Source: Clostridiales bacterium
GTDB taxonomy: Bacteria; Bacillota; Clostridia; Lachnospirales; WQUN01
Reading direction: 5' to 3'
DNA length: 64,000 bases
NCBI GenBank assembly: GCA_031287685.1
Contig: JAITSQ010000031.1
Coordinates: 30,054-94,053 of the forward strand
How positions within the stretch are numbered: position 1 is the stretch's first letter; every line of letters begins with the position of its first letter. Below the pieces are notes generated by a model. It was not told where the DNA came from. It was given only the letters and a program-made list of their open reading frames with translations, and ran no database searches. Below are positions 8,764-17,856 of this stretch, piece by piece. The position numbers and the translations under genes were made by a program.

Positions 8764-10029
8764 TTACGGCCTTGGCAGCTTCAGCACCTTTCCGGCGTAA
8801 ATCGTGTCCGGGTTCTTAATTTCGTTAACCTCCATTATTTTTGAAACCATACTTTGAGTACCGTAAAAAGTCATACTAATATAACTCAAGTTGTCGCCGT
8901 CCATAACCGTGTACGTCTCCGGGACGGGGTTATGGCCTGGGCCGGAGGTTTCCGAAACCTCCGGCTCTTTTTCCGGTTCCGGCTCCGGCTCCGGCTTAGT
9001 TTTCTCAGGCTCCGCCGGAGGCTGAGGCGGCGCCTTCTCTTCGGGCATATCCTCAAAACCGCTTTCCTCATTTATAATGGACGGCTCCACCGTCTCTACT
9101 TGAGATATTTCCTCCTCCGCGAAAACGGTTTTCGTCCCCGCGCCGCCTGAACCGGACAGCAGCAGGTTTTTATAAGAAGTGTTCAGCTCGGACAGGCTGC
9201 CCTCAAGCGCGCGGATTTTATTTTCGTTCCGCGCCAGGCCGGCGCCCATAACGACGCAGACCAGCGCCAGAAACGCCGAAAGCGTGGAGAACATCGACGC
9301 GACGGCGGTTTTTGGCGCGTTTCCAGAAAAAGCCGCCTGCCGAAACGGGGCCGCCCGCCGGGGAAACCTCGGCGCGGGCGGGCGCGGCTTGCTGACCGCT
9401 TTCCGAATCTTGCCCATTTTCGCCATATCCACGGACTCCGCGCCCTCTCCCGCCTCAAGCGGCTCTTCGCCGCCTTTATTTTCAATCATATACTCGTGCA
9501 TACCGTCGTTTTTGTCATAGTATATAAAATAACCGCGGGCCTCGGCCAGAAACGGCTTTTTGGCCTGCTCGCCCCTGTAATAAAAGGCGTTCAGTTTTTC
9601 TATGGGGTCGATAACAAACATCACCTGATGAGGCGATTTGAACGCCTCCAGGTGATACGCGGCGTAGGCGGCGTTCAGCCCTATCCCATACCCCGGCTGG
9701 GACTGCATCCACCCGACGATTTCCAGATTGTCGAAATATTTCGCGATCTGCTCCCTCGCGTGCTCGAAAGAAGCCGCCGAAAACCGCAGGATACCTTTAT
9801 CCGTCACGGCGTCGCACGCGGCCACAGCCCCGCTTATAAAAAGCACGCGCTCCCCGTCAATCTGAATCCCCCTGCCGACGAGAAAGGCGATGCGCTCGCT
9901 GTAGCCGCCTTTCCCCGCGTAATTATGCAGGTACGAGCAAACGTAGTCCTCTATGTATATTTTCGCGCCGCCGTTTATGCTGCCGACTTGCTTAATGTTG
10001 GCGGGAAACTCGAAATTTTCAGTACCCAT
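8764..10029 (-). CDS. Membrane LysM protein with an MPN-like (JAB1/Mov34) domain lacking catalytic residues
   Basis: Protein of 421 residues. Residues about 28-172 resemble an MPN/JAMM fold: the segment GWMQSQPGYGIGLN followed by HQVMFVIDP parallels the family pattern GWxHSHPGxGxxxSxxD...ALVIDP, but both zinc-binding histidines are replaced by glutamine and the Asp is missing. A transmembrane helix follows at about 245-266, then a Pro/Glu-rich spacer (330-368) and a C-terminal LysM domain (371-419, YTVMDGDNLSYISMTFYG) that should bind peptidoglycan outside the cell. The topology puts the MPN-like domain in the cytoplasm. ATG at 10029 with GAGGGGGG upstream is preferred over a further-upstream ATG. 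The MPN assignment is from motif pattern only. Confidence 0.75.
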   Translation of the reverse strand: MGTENFEFPANIKQVGSINGGAKIYIEDYVCSYLHNYAGKGGYSERIAFLVGRGIQIDGERVLFISGAVAACDAVTDKGILRFSAASFEHAREQIAKYFDNLEIVGWMQSQPGYGIGLNAAYAAYHLEAFKSPHQVMFVIDPIEKLNAFYYRGEQAKKPFLAEARGYFIYYDKNDGMHEYMIENKGGEEPLEAGEGAESVDMAKMGKIRKAVSKPRPPAPRFPRRAAPFRQAAFSGNAPKTAVASMFSTLSAFLALVCVVMGAGLARNENKIRALEGSLSELNTSYKNLLLSGSGGAGTKTVFAEEEISQVETVEPSIINEESGFEDMPEEKAPPQPPAEPEKTKPEPEPEPEKEPEVSETSGPGHNPVPETYTVMDGDNLSYISMTFYGTQSMVSKIMEVNEIKNPDTIYAGKVLKLPRP

Positions 10030-10136
10030 AAAAATCCCCCCTCGTATTTGTCTATATATTATCACAACTAAATGTAATATTTTGACAAAACACGCGGGTT
10101 TGTACACTTTTTTTATAGACAGAACATCGCGAAATA

Positions 10137-11216
10137 TTATCGGATTTTACTGATTTCCCCGTTTTCTACCAAAAAAACCCTGTCTCCGGCTATATCCGAC
10201 GCTTCCGCGGAGGTTATGAGCGTCTGGGAGCGCCCGGCGCAGTCCATAAGATAGCGCCGCCGCTTCCCGTCAAGCTCGGAAAAAACGTCGTCCAGCAGGA
10301 GCACGGGCGGCTCCGCGGAGTTCTCCGCCGCGCGCCGCAGGACGGCCAGCTTCAGGGAGAGACAGACGGACCTCTGCTGCCCCTGGCTGGCGTACAGCTT
10401 CGCCTCCCGCCCGTTCAGGAGGAGCGTTAAGTCGTCCTTATGCGGCCCGGCCGAGGTCGCTCCGAGGTTTACGTCTCTTTCGGCTGTTCTTCGCAGCTTG
10501 GGCAATAACGCCGCCTCCTCCGCGTTCGGCCTGTAGAGCGCCTTAAAATCCTCCGCGCCGCCGGACAGCTCCGCGTGAATCTCCGCCGCGCAGTCCGCGA
10601 GCTCCCGGCAAAACGCCCGCCGCGCGGAAATGATTTCCGCGCCGAAGCCGGCCAGCGCCTCGTCCCACACCTCAAGCTCCGCGAAATCCCGCAGGGGGCG
10701 GCCAAACAGCCCCCGAAGGCAGGCGTTTCGCTGCTTCAGCGTGTGGTAATACTGCTTCAGGTTATAATAGTAAACTGAGGAAGTCTGGCAAAGCTCCATA
10801 TCGAGCAGGCGGCGGCGCTCCGCCGGGCCGAGCTTCACCACCCAGACGTCCTCCGGAGAGAAAGAGACCAGGCGAAGCGCGCCGTAAAGCTCGCCAAGCC
10901 GCCTTATCTGCGCGCCTCCGACGAATATTTCTTTGGGTAAGCCCGATCCTCCCGAGCCGCGCAGGCGCACCTCTATTTTCCTGCCGGAACCGCCGGAGGT
11001 TTCGGCGGCGACCCGCGCGTAGTCCGCTCCAAACCGGATAAAATCAAGGTTTCCAGCGTTCTTCCAGGATTTTCCGCAAGCCGCCAGGTGAATTGATTCC
11101 AAAAAATTCGTTTTCCCCGCGCCGTTGCGCCCGATGAATAAATTGACGCCGCTGTGAAGCTCGATTGTGTCCGTTTTGAGGTTTCTGAAATTTTCCGTAT
11201 AAACCCCGGTCAGCAT
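10137..11216 (-). CDS. recF: DNA replication and repair protein RecF
   Basis: SMC-like ATPase of 359 residues that helps load RecA at single-strand gaps. Walker A is GRNGAGKTN near the N-terminus; the signature motif is YASQGQQRS and Walker B is PVLLLDDVFSELD. The ATG follows the dnaN stop codon without any gap (TAAATG), so the two genes are translationally linked, as in many Firmicutes. Nothing further of the usual gyrB-gyrA continuation is here; those genes are 36 kb away. Confidence 0.95.
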   Translation of the reverse strand: MLTGVYTENFRNLKTDTIELHSGVNLFIGRNGAGKTNFLESIHLAACGKSWKNAGNLDFIRFGADYARVAAETSGGSGRKIEVRLRGSGGSGLPKEIFVGGAQIRRLGELYGALRLVSFSPEDVWVVKLGPAERRRLLDMELCQTSSVYYYNLKQYYHTLKQRNACLRGLFGRPLRDFAELEVWDEALAGFGAEIISARRAFCRELADCAAEIHAELSGGAEDFKALYRPNAEEAALLPKLRRTAERDVNLGATSAGPHKDDLTLLLNGREAKLYASQGQQRSVCLSLKLAVLRRAAENSAEPPVLLLDDVFSELDGKRRRYLMDCAGRSQTLITSAEASDIAGDRVFLVENGEISKIR

Positions 11217-12317
11217 TTAGCTTTTCGGGCGCAGGGGCAGGATAAGATAGCGGAAACGGTCGTTTTCAAGGTTATCCACCACGCAGGGCGAAAGCGGAGA
11301 CGACATATTCAGCCGCAGGCTTGATTCCTCCGTCACCCGGAGCACGTCCAGAAAATACTGCGGGTTAAATTCTATCGTTACGCTGCCGCCGGCGCACTTT
11401 ACCGGGATTTCCTCATCAACCGAGCCGAGCGGCGCGCGGGAGGAAAGCTTCAGCTCGTTTTCGTCGAAAGCCAGGCGCACCGGCGGTTTGGTTTCGTCGT
11501 GGGAAAGCAGCATGACGCGCTCCACAGCCGAAAGCAGCGACGCTTTGTCCACAACGGCGGAAATCGGGCAGTCCGCCTCAAAATTTAAGCGGTAGGCCAA
11601 AAAGTCCCCCTGGATGATTTGAGAACCGAAAATCACGCCTTGCATTTCAAAAACGACCTGCCGCGCCGAAAAGCACATCACGACCTCGCCGTCCTCCGGC
11701 AGGACGCGCTCAAGCTCCTGCAGCGTTTTTCCGGGCACCACCGCCATCACCTCGCACACTTCGGCCACCTCGCCCATTCCGTGGGAAATCCGGTATCCGT
11801 CCACCGCCACGACGTTTATTTTCCCCTCCCGAATCTCGAAAAGCTCTCCCCGAAACACGGGTTTTCCCGGGTCCGTGCCGACGGAGAAGCGCGTCCTCCG
11901 GATTATGTTCTTAAGCTCCGAGGCGGCGATACCCACGGTTTTGTCTCGCTCCGCCGCCGGTAATACCGGAAATTCCGCCGCGTCCAGGCCCGCTATGGAA
12001 AAATTTACCTTGCCGGATTTTATTTTCAGAATGAACTTATCGTCCGTACTGATAGTAATCTCCCCGTCCGGCATTTTTCGTATTACCCCTCCGAACATAG
12101 AAGCGTCCGCGGCTACGCGGCCGGCGGTTTCGATTTCGGCTTCTATCCCGAATACTTTAATATTCATTTCCATATCAGTGGCGAAGATCTCAAACCCCTC
12201 CGAGCCGGCGGACAATATGAGGCACTTGAGTATAGGCATAGTGGTCTTGGACGAAACGGCGCGCGACGCGGTGTTAATCGCGTCAATTAACGCGGACTTG
12301 CTGACGGTGATTTTCAT
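11217..12317 (-). CDS. dnaN: DNA polymerase III sliding clamp (beta subunit)
   Basis: Clamp of 366 residues with the three-domain beta fold; the start MKITVSKSALIDAINTASRAVSSKTTMPILKCL and the end YLILPLRP are typical. It encircles DNA and tethers the replicative polymerase. It is downstream of dnaA across the origin and directly upstream of recF. GGAGGAAAACC precedes the ATG. The 315-base region between dnaA and this gene is the probable replication origin. Confidence 0.96.
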   Translation of the reverse strand: MKITVSKSALIDAINTASRAVSSKTTMPILKCLILSAGSEGFEIFATDMEMNIKVFGIEAEIETAGRVAADASMFGGVIRKMPDGEITISTDDKFILKIKSGKVNFSIAGLDAAEFPVLPAAERDKTVGIAASELKNIIRRTRFSVGTDPGKPVFRGELFEIREGKINVVAVDGYRISHGMGEVAEVCEVMAVVPGKTLQELERVLPEDGEVVMCFSARQVVFEMQGVIFGSQIIQGDFLAYRLNFEADCPISAVVDKASLLSAVERVMLLSHDETKPPVRLAFDENELKLSSRAPLGSVDEEIPVKCAGGSVTIEFNPQYFLDVLRVTEESSLRLNMSSPLSPCVVDNLENDRFRYLILPLRPKS

Positions 12318-12365
12318 GGTTTTCCTCCTCCGCCCCTCGCGAAAGGGGAGTTGTCTATAAGTAAC

Positions 12366-12620
12366 ATCGTTTTATATAAGTTTTTAGTAATAATAGTAGT
12401 AGTACAGGTGGATAAGTGGATAACCCAGTTCCGCCTTGAAACGACTGGTTTCCCGAGAAAAATATCTTGTGGATAAGCCGGTGAAAACAATGCGGGTTAT
12501 TAACACAAAAAATGTAAAAAAATTTCCGGCGGACTTATCAACATTTTCCACAGGTTTTTTAACATCCCCGCCCACAAAGTTATCAACAGAAAACAGGCCT
12601 TATCCACAGACTTATCCACA
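12366..12620. other. Replication origin oriC (DnaA boxes, DnaA-trios and AT-rich unwinding region)
   Basis: Perfect DnaA boxes TTATCCACA lie at 12600-12608 and 12612-12620 (plus) and 12468-12476 (minus); near matches TTATCAACA at 12580-12588 and 12535-12543, TTTTCCACA at 12544-12552, and two overlapping minus-strand boxes at 12407-12423. Read on the minus strand, the last pair is followed by TGTA and then CTACTACTATTATTACTA, a run of DnaA-trios, and an AT-rich stretch with TTATATAAAA (12366-12380). This is the same order as the unwinding element of Bacillus subtilis oriC. It fills the dnaA-dnaN gap. Confidence 0.9.
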
Positions 12621-12632
12621 GTTTTGAAACCT

Positions 12633-14030
12633 TCACCGGCCGCGTATCCTTTCCTCAAGCTCCGCCAGAGTCGCGGCGAGCTTCCCTCCGCCGGCCTCAA
12701 GCTCACCCAGGATTTTGTCGCACCCGTGAATAACGGTGGAATGGTCCTTTCCGAACGCCCGCCCGATAAGCGGCAGGCTTTGCGTGTCGGCCAGCTTCCG
12801 GCAAAGATACATCGCCACCTGTCTCGGGTAAACGATTGTCTGGGTCCGCTTCTTCCCCTTTATTTCCTCCACGCTCACCTTGTAATGTTTTGAAACCGCC
12901 TCGATTACGCCGTCAATGGTGATTTCCCGGCGCTCCTCCTTCCGCGCGAACTCTCCCATATTTTCCCGCGCCAAATCCAGCGTAATCTCTTTTTTCATTA
13001 AAAGGGAAAGCGCGATGATTTTAGCCAGCGCCCCCTCCAGCTCCCTGATGTTTGAATGGACGTTCTGGGCGATGTAATTTATAACCTCCGGCGGCACGGG
13101 CGTCCCCTCAAGCTCCGCTTTTTTGGTAAGAATCGCCATACGCGTCTCGATATCCGGCATGGTTATGTCTACTATAAGCCCCTTGCCGAAGCGTGAGGTC
13201 AGCCTGTCCTCTATGTTTCGGAGGTCCTTGGGCGGCTGGTCGCTCGAAATGACTATCTGCCGGTTGTTGTCATAAATCGTGTTGAACGTGTGAAAAAGCT
13301 CCTCCTGGATGCCCTCCTTATCCGACAGGAACTGGATGTCGTCAATAAGAAACACGTCTATTTCCCGGAATTTATTGCGGAAATTCTGATTGGTGTTTTT
13401 TACCAGCGCGCTTACAAACTCGTTGGTAAAATTTTCCGTCGTCGTGTACAACACCTTTTTAGAGGAATCACGCCCCGCCACGTAGTTTCCTATGGACTGC
13501 ATAAGGTGGGTCTTGCCCAGGCCGACTCCGCCGTAGATAAAAAGCGGGTTATACATAGTCTCGCCGGGCCTGTCCGCCACCGCCACCGACGCGGCGTAGG
13601 CCAGCTCGTTGCTTTTGCCCCTCACGAAGCTATCAAAAACGTACTTTTCGTTAAGCCCAACCTCGTTCTTTTTGTCCTGCGGCTTTTTATGGGCGTGGAT
13701 AGGCGGCGGGGCCTCGTTCTCCCCGGATTCCGCCTCGGCCAAATCGTCCTCCGGGCTTAAAATCCGCAGGCTGTAGGGCAGCCGCGTCACCGTCTGAAGA
13801 GCGTCCTGCAGAATCCGCCCGTAGCGCATTTCCGCCGTGTCCTTGACGAAGGGCGAGGGCGCCATTACGTTAAAATAGCCGCTCCGCGCGGAAATAAGGC
13901 TCATAGGGCTTATGACCGTTTCCATTATAACCGCGGAAAACCGGCCCGAAGTCAGGCGCAGCGCCGCCCGCCAATATTCTTCAAGAAGCGGGCTTTCCTC
14001 TTTTTCCGGCTCATTCGTGAGAATATACAT
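12633..14030 (-). CDS. dnaA: Chromosomal replication initiator DnaA
   Basis: AAA+ initiator of 465 residues. Domain III has Walker A GGVGLGKTHLMQSIG and Walker B FLIDDIQFLSDK; domain IV has the helix-turn-helix signature ending in LPLIGRAFGKDHSTVIHGCDKI, which recognises the DnaA boxes seen just downstream. The N-terminal interaction domain precedes a Pro/His linker (about 105-115). AGGGGG lies upstream of the ATG. A promoter is found at 14057-14085. The usual rpmH-rnpA-yidC genes are not upstream; two tRNA genes and an HD-GYP gene take their place. Confidence 0.97.
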   Translation of the reverse strand: MYILTNEPEKEESPLLEEYWRAALRLTSGRFSAVIMETVISPMSLISARSGYFNVMAPSPFVKDTAEMRYGRILQDALQTVTRLPYSLRILSPEDDLAEAESGENEAPPPIHAHKKPQDKKNEVGLNEKYVFDSFVRGKSNELAYAASVAVADRPGETMYNPLFIYGGVGLGKTHLMQSIGNYVAGRDSSKKVLYTTTENFTNEFVSALVKNTNQNFRNKFREIDVFLIDDIQFLSDKEGIQEELFHTFNTIYDNNRQIVISSDQPPKDLRNIEDRLTSRFGKGLIVDITMPDIETRMAILTKKAELEGTPVPPEVINYIAQNVHSNIRELEGALAKIIALSLLMKKEITLDLARENMGEFARKEERREITIDGVIEAVSKHYKVSVEEIKGKKRTQTIVYPRQVAMYLCRKLADTQSLPLIGRAFGKDHSTVIHGCDKILGELEAGGGKLAATLAELEERIRGR

Positions 14031-14056
14031 AAAAATCCCCCTCTAACGCTTTATTA

Positions 14057-14085
14057 ATGATAGCAAAAAACGATTTCTTTTTCAA
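14057..14085 (-). promoter_or_regulatory. Probable sigma-A promoter of dnaA
   Basis: On the minus strand TTGAAA (14080-14085), 17-base spacer and TATCAT (14057-14062), 26 bases before the dnaA start codon. Confidence 0.65.
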
Positions 14086-14142
14086 CAGTTCAAGCCGTAT
14101 CTTCGCGCGCTAAAAAAAATTTTAATTTTTCCGAAATTTTGC

Positions 14143-14171
14143 TTGACACTTCCTTTTTTTTGGAGTATAAT
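14143..14171 (+). promoter_or_regulatory. Sigma-A promoter for tRNA-Asp and tRNA-Val
   Basis: Perfect TTGACA (14143-14148), 17-base spacer, perfect TATAAT (14166-14171), about 46 bases before tRNA-Asp. Confidence 0.9.
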
Positions 14172-14217
14172 CTTATACAGTCAGTGCCGATGATGCTTCG
14201 GCGCGTTGACCTAGCGC

Positions 14218-14291
<74 letters not shown>

Positions 14292-14321
14292 GTCATAATT
14301 TTAATCACCTCTTTTCATTAC

Positions 14322-14394
14322 GGGGGTATAGCTCAGTTGGGAGAGCGTCTGCCTTACAAGCAGAATGTCGGAGGTTCGAGCCCTTCTGCCCCCA
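14322..14394 (+). tRNA. tRNA-Val (anticodon UAC)
   Basis: A 73-nt cloverleaf with acceptor GGGGGTA/TGCCCCC, discriminator A, anticodon loop CTTACAA (TAC) on a TCTGC/GCAGA stem and T-loop TTCGAGC. It follows tRNA-Asp by 30 bases. Confidence 0.95.
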
Positions 14395-14409
14395 TTTTAT
14401 AAACCAGGC

Positions 14410-14443
14410 AAGCCGTGTTGTTTCAAATGCGGCTTTTTGTTTT
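14410..14443 (+). terminator. Terminator after tRNA-Val
   Basis: AAGCCG pairs with CGGCTT and is followed by a T-rich tail (TTTGTTTT). Confidence 0.7.
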
Positions 14444-14580
14444 ACACATCATACTATTTTGAAAAAGAAAAAAATCGGATAAAATTATAAAAAACTATAG
14501 AAATTTAAGGGCTGTTGTGTTATCATTAAATTATTACAATAAAGATTACATTTTAACGGAAGTCCGAAAGAAGGTGTGCG

Positions 14581-15558
14581 ATGTCGTCAATGCTGAATTA
14601 TATTGATTACAGGGATTCCCTTGAATCCGAGGGCGATATTGTGGCCGAGGATATAAAACTTCCAGACGGCAAGAAACTTATGTCCAAAGGGACGATTCTC
14701 AACGAGTATCACATAAACCGCCTTATAAAATTTAATATTCGAAAGATATGGATTATTCGCGAAATCCGGGAGTCTTATTCCTCCGACGAGGAGGTCAAGA
14801 ACGACATTTTGGACTCCACCGTGTCTATAATGAACGGGATTCTGCAGGACGGGTCTATTAAAACGGAGCATCGCGACAGGCTCTTTAAGATTCTGTATTA
14901 CTCAAACCCAGAAAATTTCGCGGCCATCGTGAATTATGTGGAGTATTTGGGCAATCAGGAGTATTTTGTGTACGACCATTCCCTGACCGTGGCTTGGCTG
15001 GCGGTAAAAATCGGCTCCGCCGTAGGCGTAGGTAAAGATGGCCTTGTGGAGCTTATGCAGGCCGGGCTGCTCCACGACGTGGGTAAATACAGTATTCCCG
15101 GAGATATTCTTAATAAAGTGGAGCGTCTTTCCGACCAGGAGTGCGAGCTGATTCGCCGGCATCCGCTCGTGGGGTACCATATGATAAAGGACACGGTTTC
15201 GACCGAAGTAGCCGAGGCCGTTCTTTATCACCACGAGAAGCTCAACGGCGCCGGTTATCCGTTCGGGGTCACGGATGCCGATATACCGCGGTACGCCAAG
15301 ATTATTTCTATTGCCGACACTTTCGAGGCGCTCATATCGAGCCGCCCGTACCGCCATAAATTTTCGCCGTTTATGGCGCTCCGCATTATGCGGGATATGG
15401 CTATGGCTCAGGAAATTAGTTACGGTATTTACGACACGTTTCAGATAAATTTTATGAACAGCTTAATAGGCAAGCCCCACCCGGAAATTGAAGGTTCCTT
15501 TGTCGTGGGCTATGACAAGGAAAAAATTGAGTTAATATATATGCAGGCTCCGCAATAA
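14581..15558 (+). CDS. HD-GYP domain protein (probable cyclic di-GMP phosphodiesterase)
   Basis: Protein of 325 residues. The N-terminal ~70 residues (EDIKLPDGKKLMSKGTILNEY) match the small domain found before many HD-GYP domains. The catalytic HD pair is at 165-166 in LLHDVGKYSIP and the HHEKLNGAGYP motif at 217-227; the usual residue after HHE is R and the D of DGxGYP is N here, conservative changes that may affect activity. YRHKFSPFMAL closes the family signature. No receiver domain is attached. AAGGTG precedes the ATG. It stands alone between two terminators; the target of c-di-GMP signalling is unknown. Confidence 0.88.
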   Translation: MSSMLNYIDYRDSLESEGDIVAEDIKLPDGKKLMSKGTILNEYHINRLIKFNIRKIWIIREIRESYSSDEEVKNDILDSTVSIMNGILQDGSIKTEHRDRLFKILYYSNPENFAAIVNYVEYLGNQEYFVYDHSLTVAWLAVKIGSAVGVGKDGLVELMQAGLLHDVGKYSIPGDILNKVERLSDQECELIRRHPLVGYHMIKDTVSTEVAEAVLYHHEKLNGAGYPFGVTDADIPRYAKIISIADTFEALISSRPYRHKFSPFMALRIMRDMAMAQEISYGIYDTFQINFMNSLIGKPHPEIEGSFVVGYDKEKIELIYMQAPQ

Positions 15559-15597
15559 AAAAACCGCTTCCTCACCTCGAGAACGAGCGGTTTTTTT
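15558..15597 (+). terminator. Bidirectional terminator after the HD-GYP gene
   Basis: AAAACCGCT pairs with AGCGGTTTT, with A and T runs on both sides. It also ends the converging minus-strand transcript that finishes at 15605. Confidence 0.85.
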
Positions 15598-15604
15598 ATT
15601 GCTG

Positions 15605-16411
15605 CTATAGGTAAAATTTAATTTTTTCCATCGCCATCCGGACTTTTTCGCTTTCCGGGTCTATCTCAAGCGCGCGGTCCAGATATTCCTTCGCCTCTTG
15701 ATACCGCCCGGAGTTAAAGCGGCGCGCGCCGCTGTTATACGCCAAAATCCCTCGCGTTTCCCGCTTTGACAGCTGCGCGAAGATCACCGCCAGGCCGAAC
15801 AGCGCCACGACCGCTCCCGCCGCCAGCACCACGACGGATTTCGTGACGAAAAAAAACAGCGCGATAAAAATGCCCAAAACGCCGGGAATTATGTTTATCG
15901 GCATATCCGCCAGCGGCAGATGCCCCGGCTCACGGAAACGCGGGTCGTCCAAAGTTTGCATCTGCGCCGCGCGCAGCTTTGCCCGGAACATTTCGTCGTA
16001 ATTGGACGGGCGGCGGCGCTCCGGCGGCACAGGCACGTTCCCCTTGAGCGTCTTGAACTCTGAAATTTGGTTATTGTTGATTTTGAATAAGATGTAAATT
16101 TGCGTTTTCAAGTGCTTGCCGCTCTTGCTCCGCACTTTGCGCGATATGCGGAGCATATAGAAAACGCCCTGTTCGTAGGTGTCGAGAGGACAGATAACAA
16201 TTAGTCGCTTGGCCTCGTTATACGAAATGTCCACACGCATAATGTACCCGTCCGTGTCAGTAACGCCCATAGTCTTTTCTGAAACGGACTTTTCGTCAAG
16301 ATCAAGATTAAACTTAATATACCAGAATATATCCTCCGGATTCGTAATGTTCGTCTGTATTTTATCTTTAAGCCCAGGGATATTTGTGCTAACGGTTATA
16401 TTTTTATTCAT
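15605..16411 (-). CDS. Membrane protein with an N-terminal Ig-like (SbsA/Big_5-type) domain and a TPR
   Basis: Protein of 268 residues of unknown function. Residues about 22-112 fit the bacterial Ig-like fold of SbsA type, with an IKFNLDLDEKSVSE start and a YMLRISRKVRSKSGKHL end. Two transmembrane helices (about 172-190 and 192-213) are followed by one tetratricopeptide repeat (222-262, YNSGARRFNSGRYQEAKEYL). This order would place the Ig-like and TPR parts on the same side of the membrane. There is no signal peptide, so that side is probably the cytoplasm, which is odd for an Ig-like domain. It overlaps the end of thrC by 8 bases and is last in the operon. Confidence 0.65.
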   Translation of the reverse strand: MNKNITVSTNIPGLKDKIQTNITNPEDIFWYIKFNLDLDEKSVSEKTMGVTDTDGYIMRVDISYNEAKRLIVICPLDTYEQGVFYMLRISRKVRSKSGKHLKTQIYILFKINNNQISEFKTLKGNVPVPPERRRPSNYDEMFRAKLRAAQMQTLDDPRFREPGHLPLADMPINIIPGVLGIFIALFFFVTKSVVVLAAGAVVALFGLAVIFAQLSKRETRGILAYNSGARRFNSGRYQEAKEYLDRALEIDPESEKVRMAMEKIKFYL

Positions 16412-17852
16412 CTAAGTCACCAATAAATTTGAACAGTACATCCTCTATTTCGGACGCATCGCACAATGTATTGTGTCTAACGGGTTTTTTGTCCAGCCTG
16501 CGAAGTTTTTCGGGAATCGCCGTCCCGGAAACCTCCGACAGCTTCTCGAGGGCCGCGAAGGCTGAATCAGCCTTATGTCCTCCCGCCCGCAAGACGTCCG
16601 CCGCGAATTTATACGGACTGGCCGTGGCTAATATGACGCAGTTGGAAATTTCGCCCAAATCCCGCCATACCGCCAGCGCGACCGCTGTGTGCGGGTCTAT
16701 GAAATAACCGGATTCCGCCGTTTCCCGGATGGCGCGCAGGGTTTTTTCCTCGTCGGCCCAGCCCGCCGCGAATCCGGGGACAGGCTTATTAAACATATAT
16801 TTTTTGTTTGTTTTAAGCGACTCCATACATTCCAGAACCGTCGCCTCGTCCGACAAGTCAAAGAGCAGGCGCTCGAAATTGCTTGAAATAAGAATGTCCA
16901 TCGAAGGCGAAATTGTTACGAAAAATTTACGGTTCAAGTCATAAACGCCACTCGCGAAGAAATCCGCCAAGACACAGTTGCTATTCGACGCGCATATCAG
17001 CCGCTCCACAGGCAACCCCATTTTCTTGGCGTAATAACCCGCCAGAATATCGCCGAAATTTCCGGTGGGGACCGCGAAGCTGATTTGTTCCCCGATTGAA
17101 ATATCACCCTCCTTGACCATTTGCGCGTAACTGTAAAAATAGTACACAATTTGCGGCAAAAGCCGCCCGATATTTATGGAATTTGCCGAAGACAGCTTAA
17201 AACCGGCTTTTCCAGCCTCCTCACGGACTTTCGGGCTGAGAAACATAGTTTTTACGCCGGTTTGCGCCATATCGAAGTTTCCCGAAATCCCCGCGACAAA
17301 GACGTTAGCGCCCTCCTGCGTTACCATCTGCGCCTTTTGGACAGCCGACACTCCAGCAGAGGGATAAAATACGGCGATTGCGGTCCCCGAAACATCCCGG
17401 AAGGCTTCAAGGGCCGCCTTGCCCGTGTCGCCGCTCGTGGCGGCCAGAATGAGGATTTTGGAGGATTCGCCGAGGTTTTTTGACGCGACGGCGAGTAAAC
17501 GCGGCAGTATAGACAGCGCCAAGTCCTTAAAAGCCGAAGTGGGGCCATGGAAAAGTTCCAAAAAATGGCATTTTCCGGCCTTTTTCAAAGGCGCCACGGC
17601 CGGAGAGCTGAACTTATCGTCATATGCGGAATATACACAGTTCAGCAAATCGTCATTCGAAAAGTCCGTAAAATAAAGTTTCAGGATTTCATACGCCAAA
17701 TCTCGGTAATTTAGGCCGCAGAATTCATCTATTCTGTTGGAACAATCAGGGAAGAAACTTGGGGTATACAGCCCTCCGTCCCCAGCGATTCCATCAAGAA
17801 GCGCGCGTGAAGGTGAAACCGCAATCCGGCTTCTTGTGCTTATAAATTTCAT
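16404..17852 (-). CDS. thrC: Threonine synthase
   Basis: PLP enzyme of 482 residues, the long (E. coli/fungal) type, converting O-phosphohomoserine to threonine. The PLP lysine is in GPTSAFKDLAL; the PLP phosphate loop is the PTGNFGDILAGYYAKKMG segment; the start FISTRSRIAVSPSRALLDGIAGDGGLYTP is characteristic. It lies 4 bases after the lipid kinase gene and overlaps the next gene by 8. Homoserine kinase and dehydrogenase are not in the window. Because CimA bypasses threonine for isoleucine, this enzyme probably serves protein synthesis only. Confidence 0.94.
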   Translation of the reverse strand: MKFISTRSRIAVSPSRALLDGIAGDGGLYTPSFFPDCSNRIDEFCGLNYRDLAYEILKLYFTDFSNDDLLNCVYSAYDDKFSSPAVAPLKKAGKCHFLELFHGPTSAFKDLALSILPRLLAVASKNLGESSKILILAATSGDTGKAALEAFRDVSGTAIAVFYPSAGVSAVQKAQMVTQEGANVFVAGISGNFDMAQTGVKTMFLSPKVREEAGKAGFKLSSANSINIGRLLPQIVYYFYSYAQMVKEGDISIGEQISFAVPTGNFGDILAGYYAKKMGLPVERLICASNSNCVLADFFASGVYDLNRKFFVTISPSMDILISSNFERLLFDLSDEATVLECMESLKTNKKYMFNKPVPGFAAGWADEEKTLRAIRETAESGYFIDPHTAVALAVWRDLGEISNCVILATASPYKFAADVLRAGGHKADSAFAALEKLSEVSGTAIPEKLRRLDKKPVRHNTLCDASEIEDVLFKFIGDLDE

Positions 17853-17856
17853 ACTA

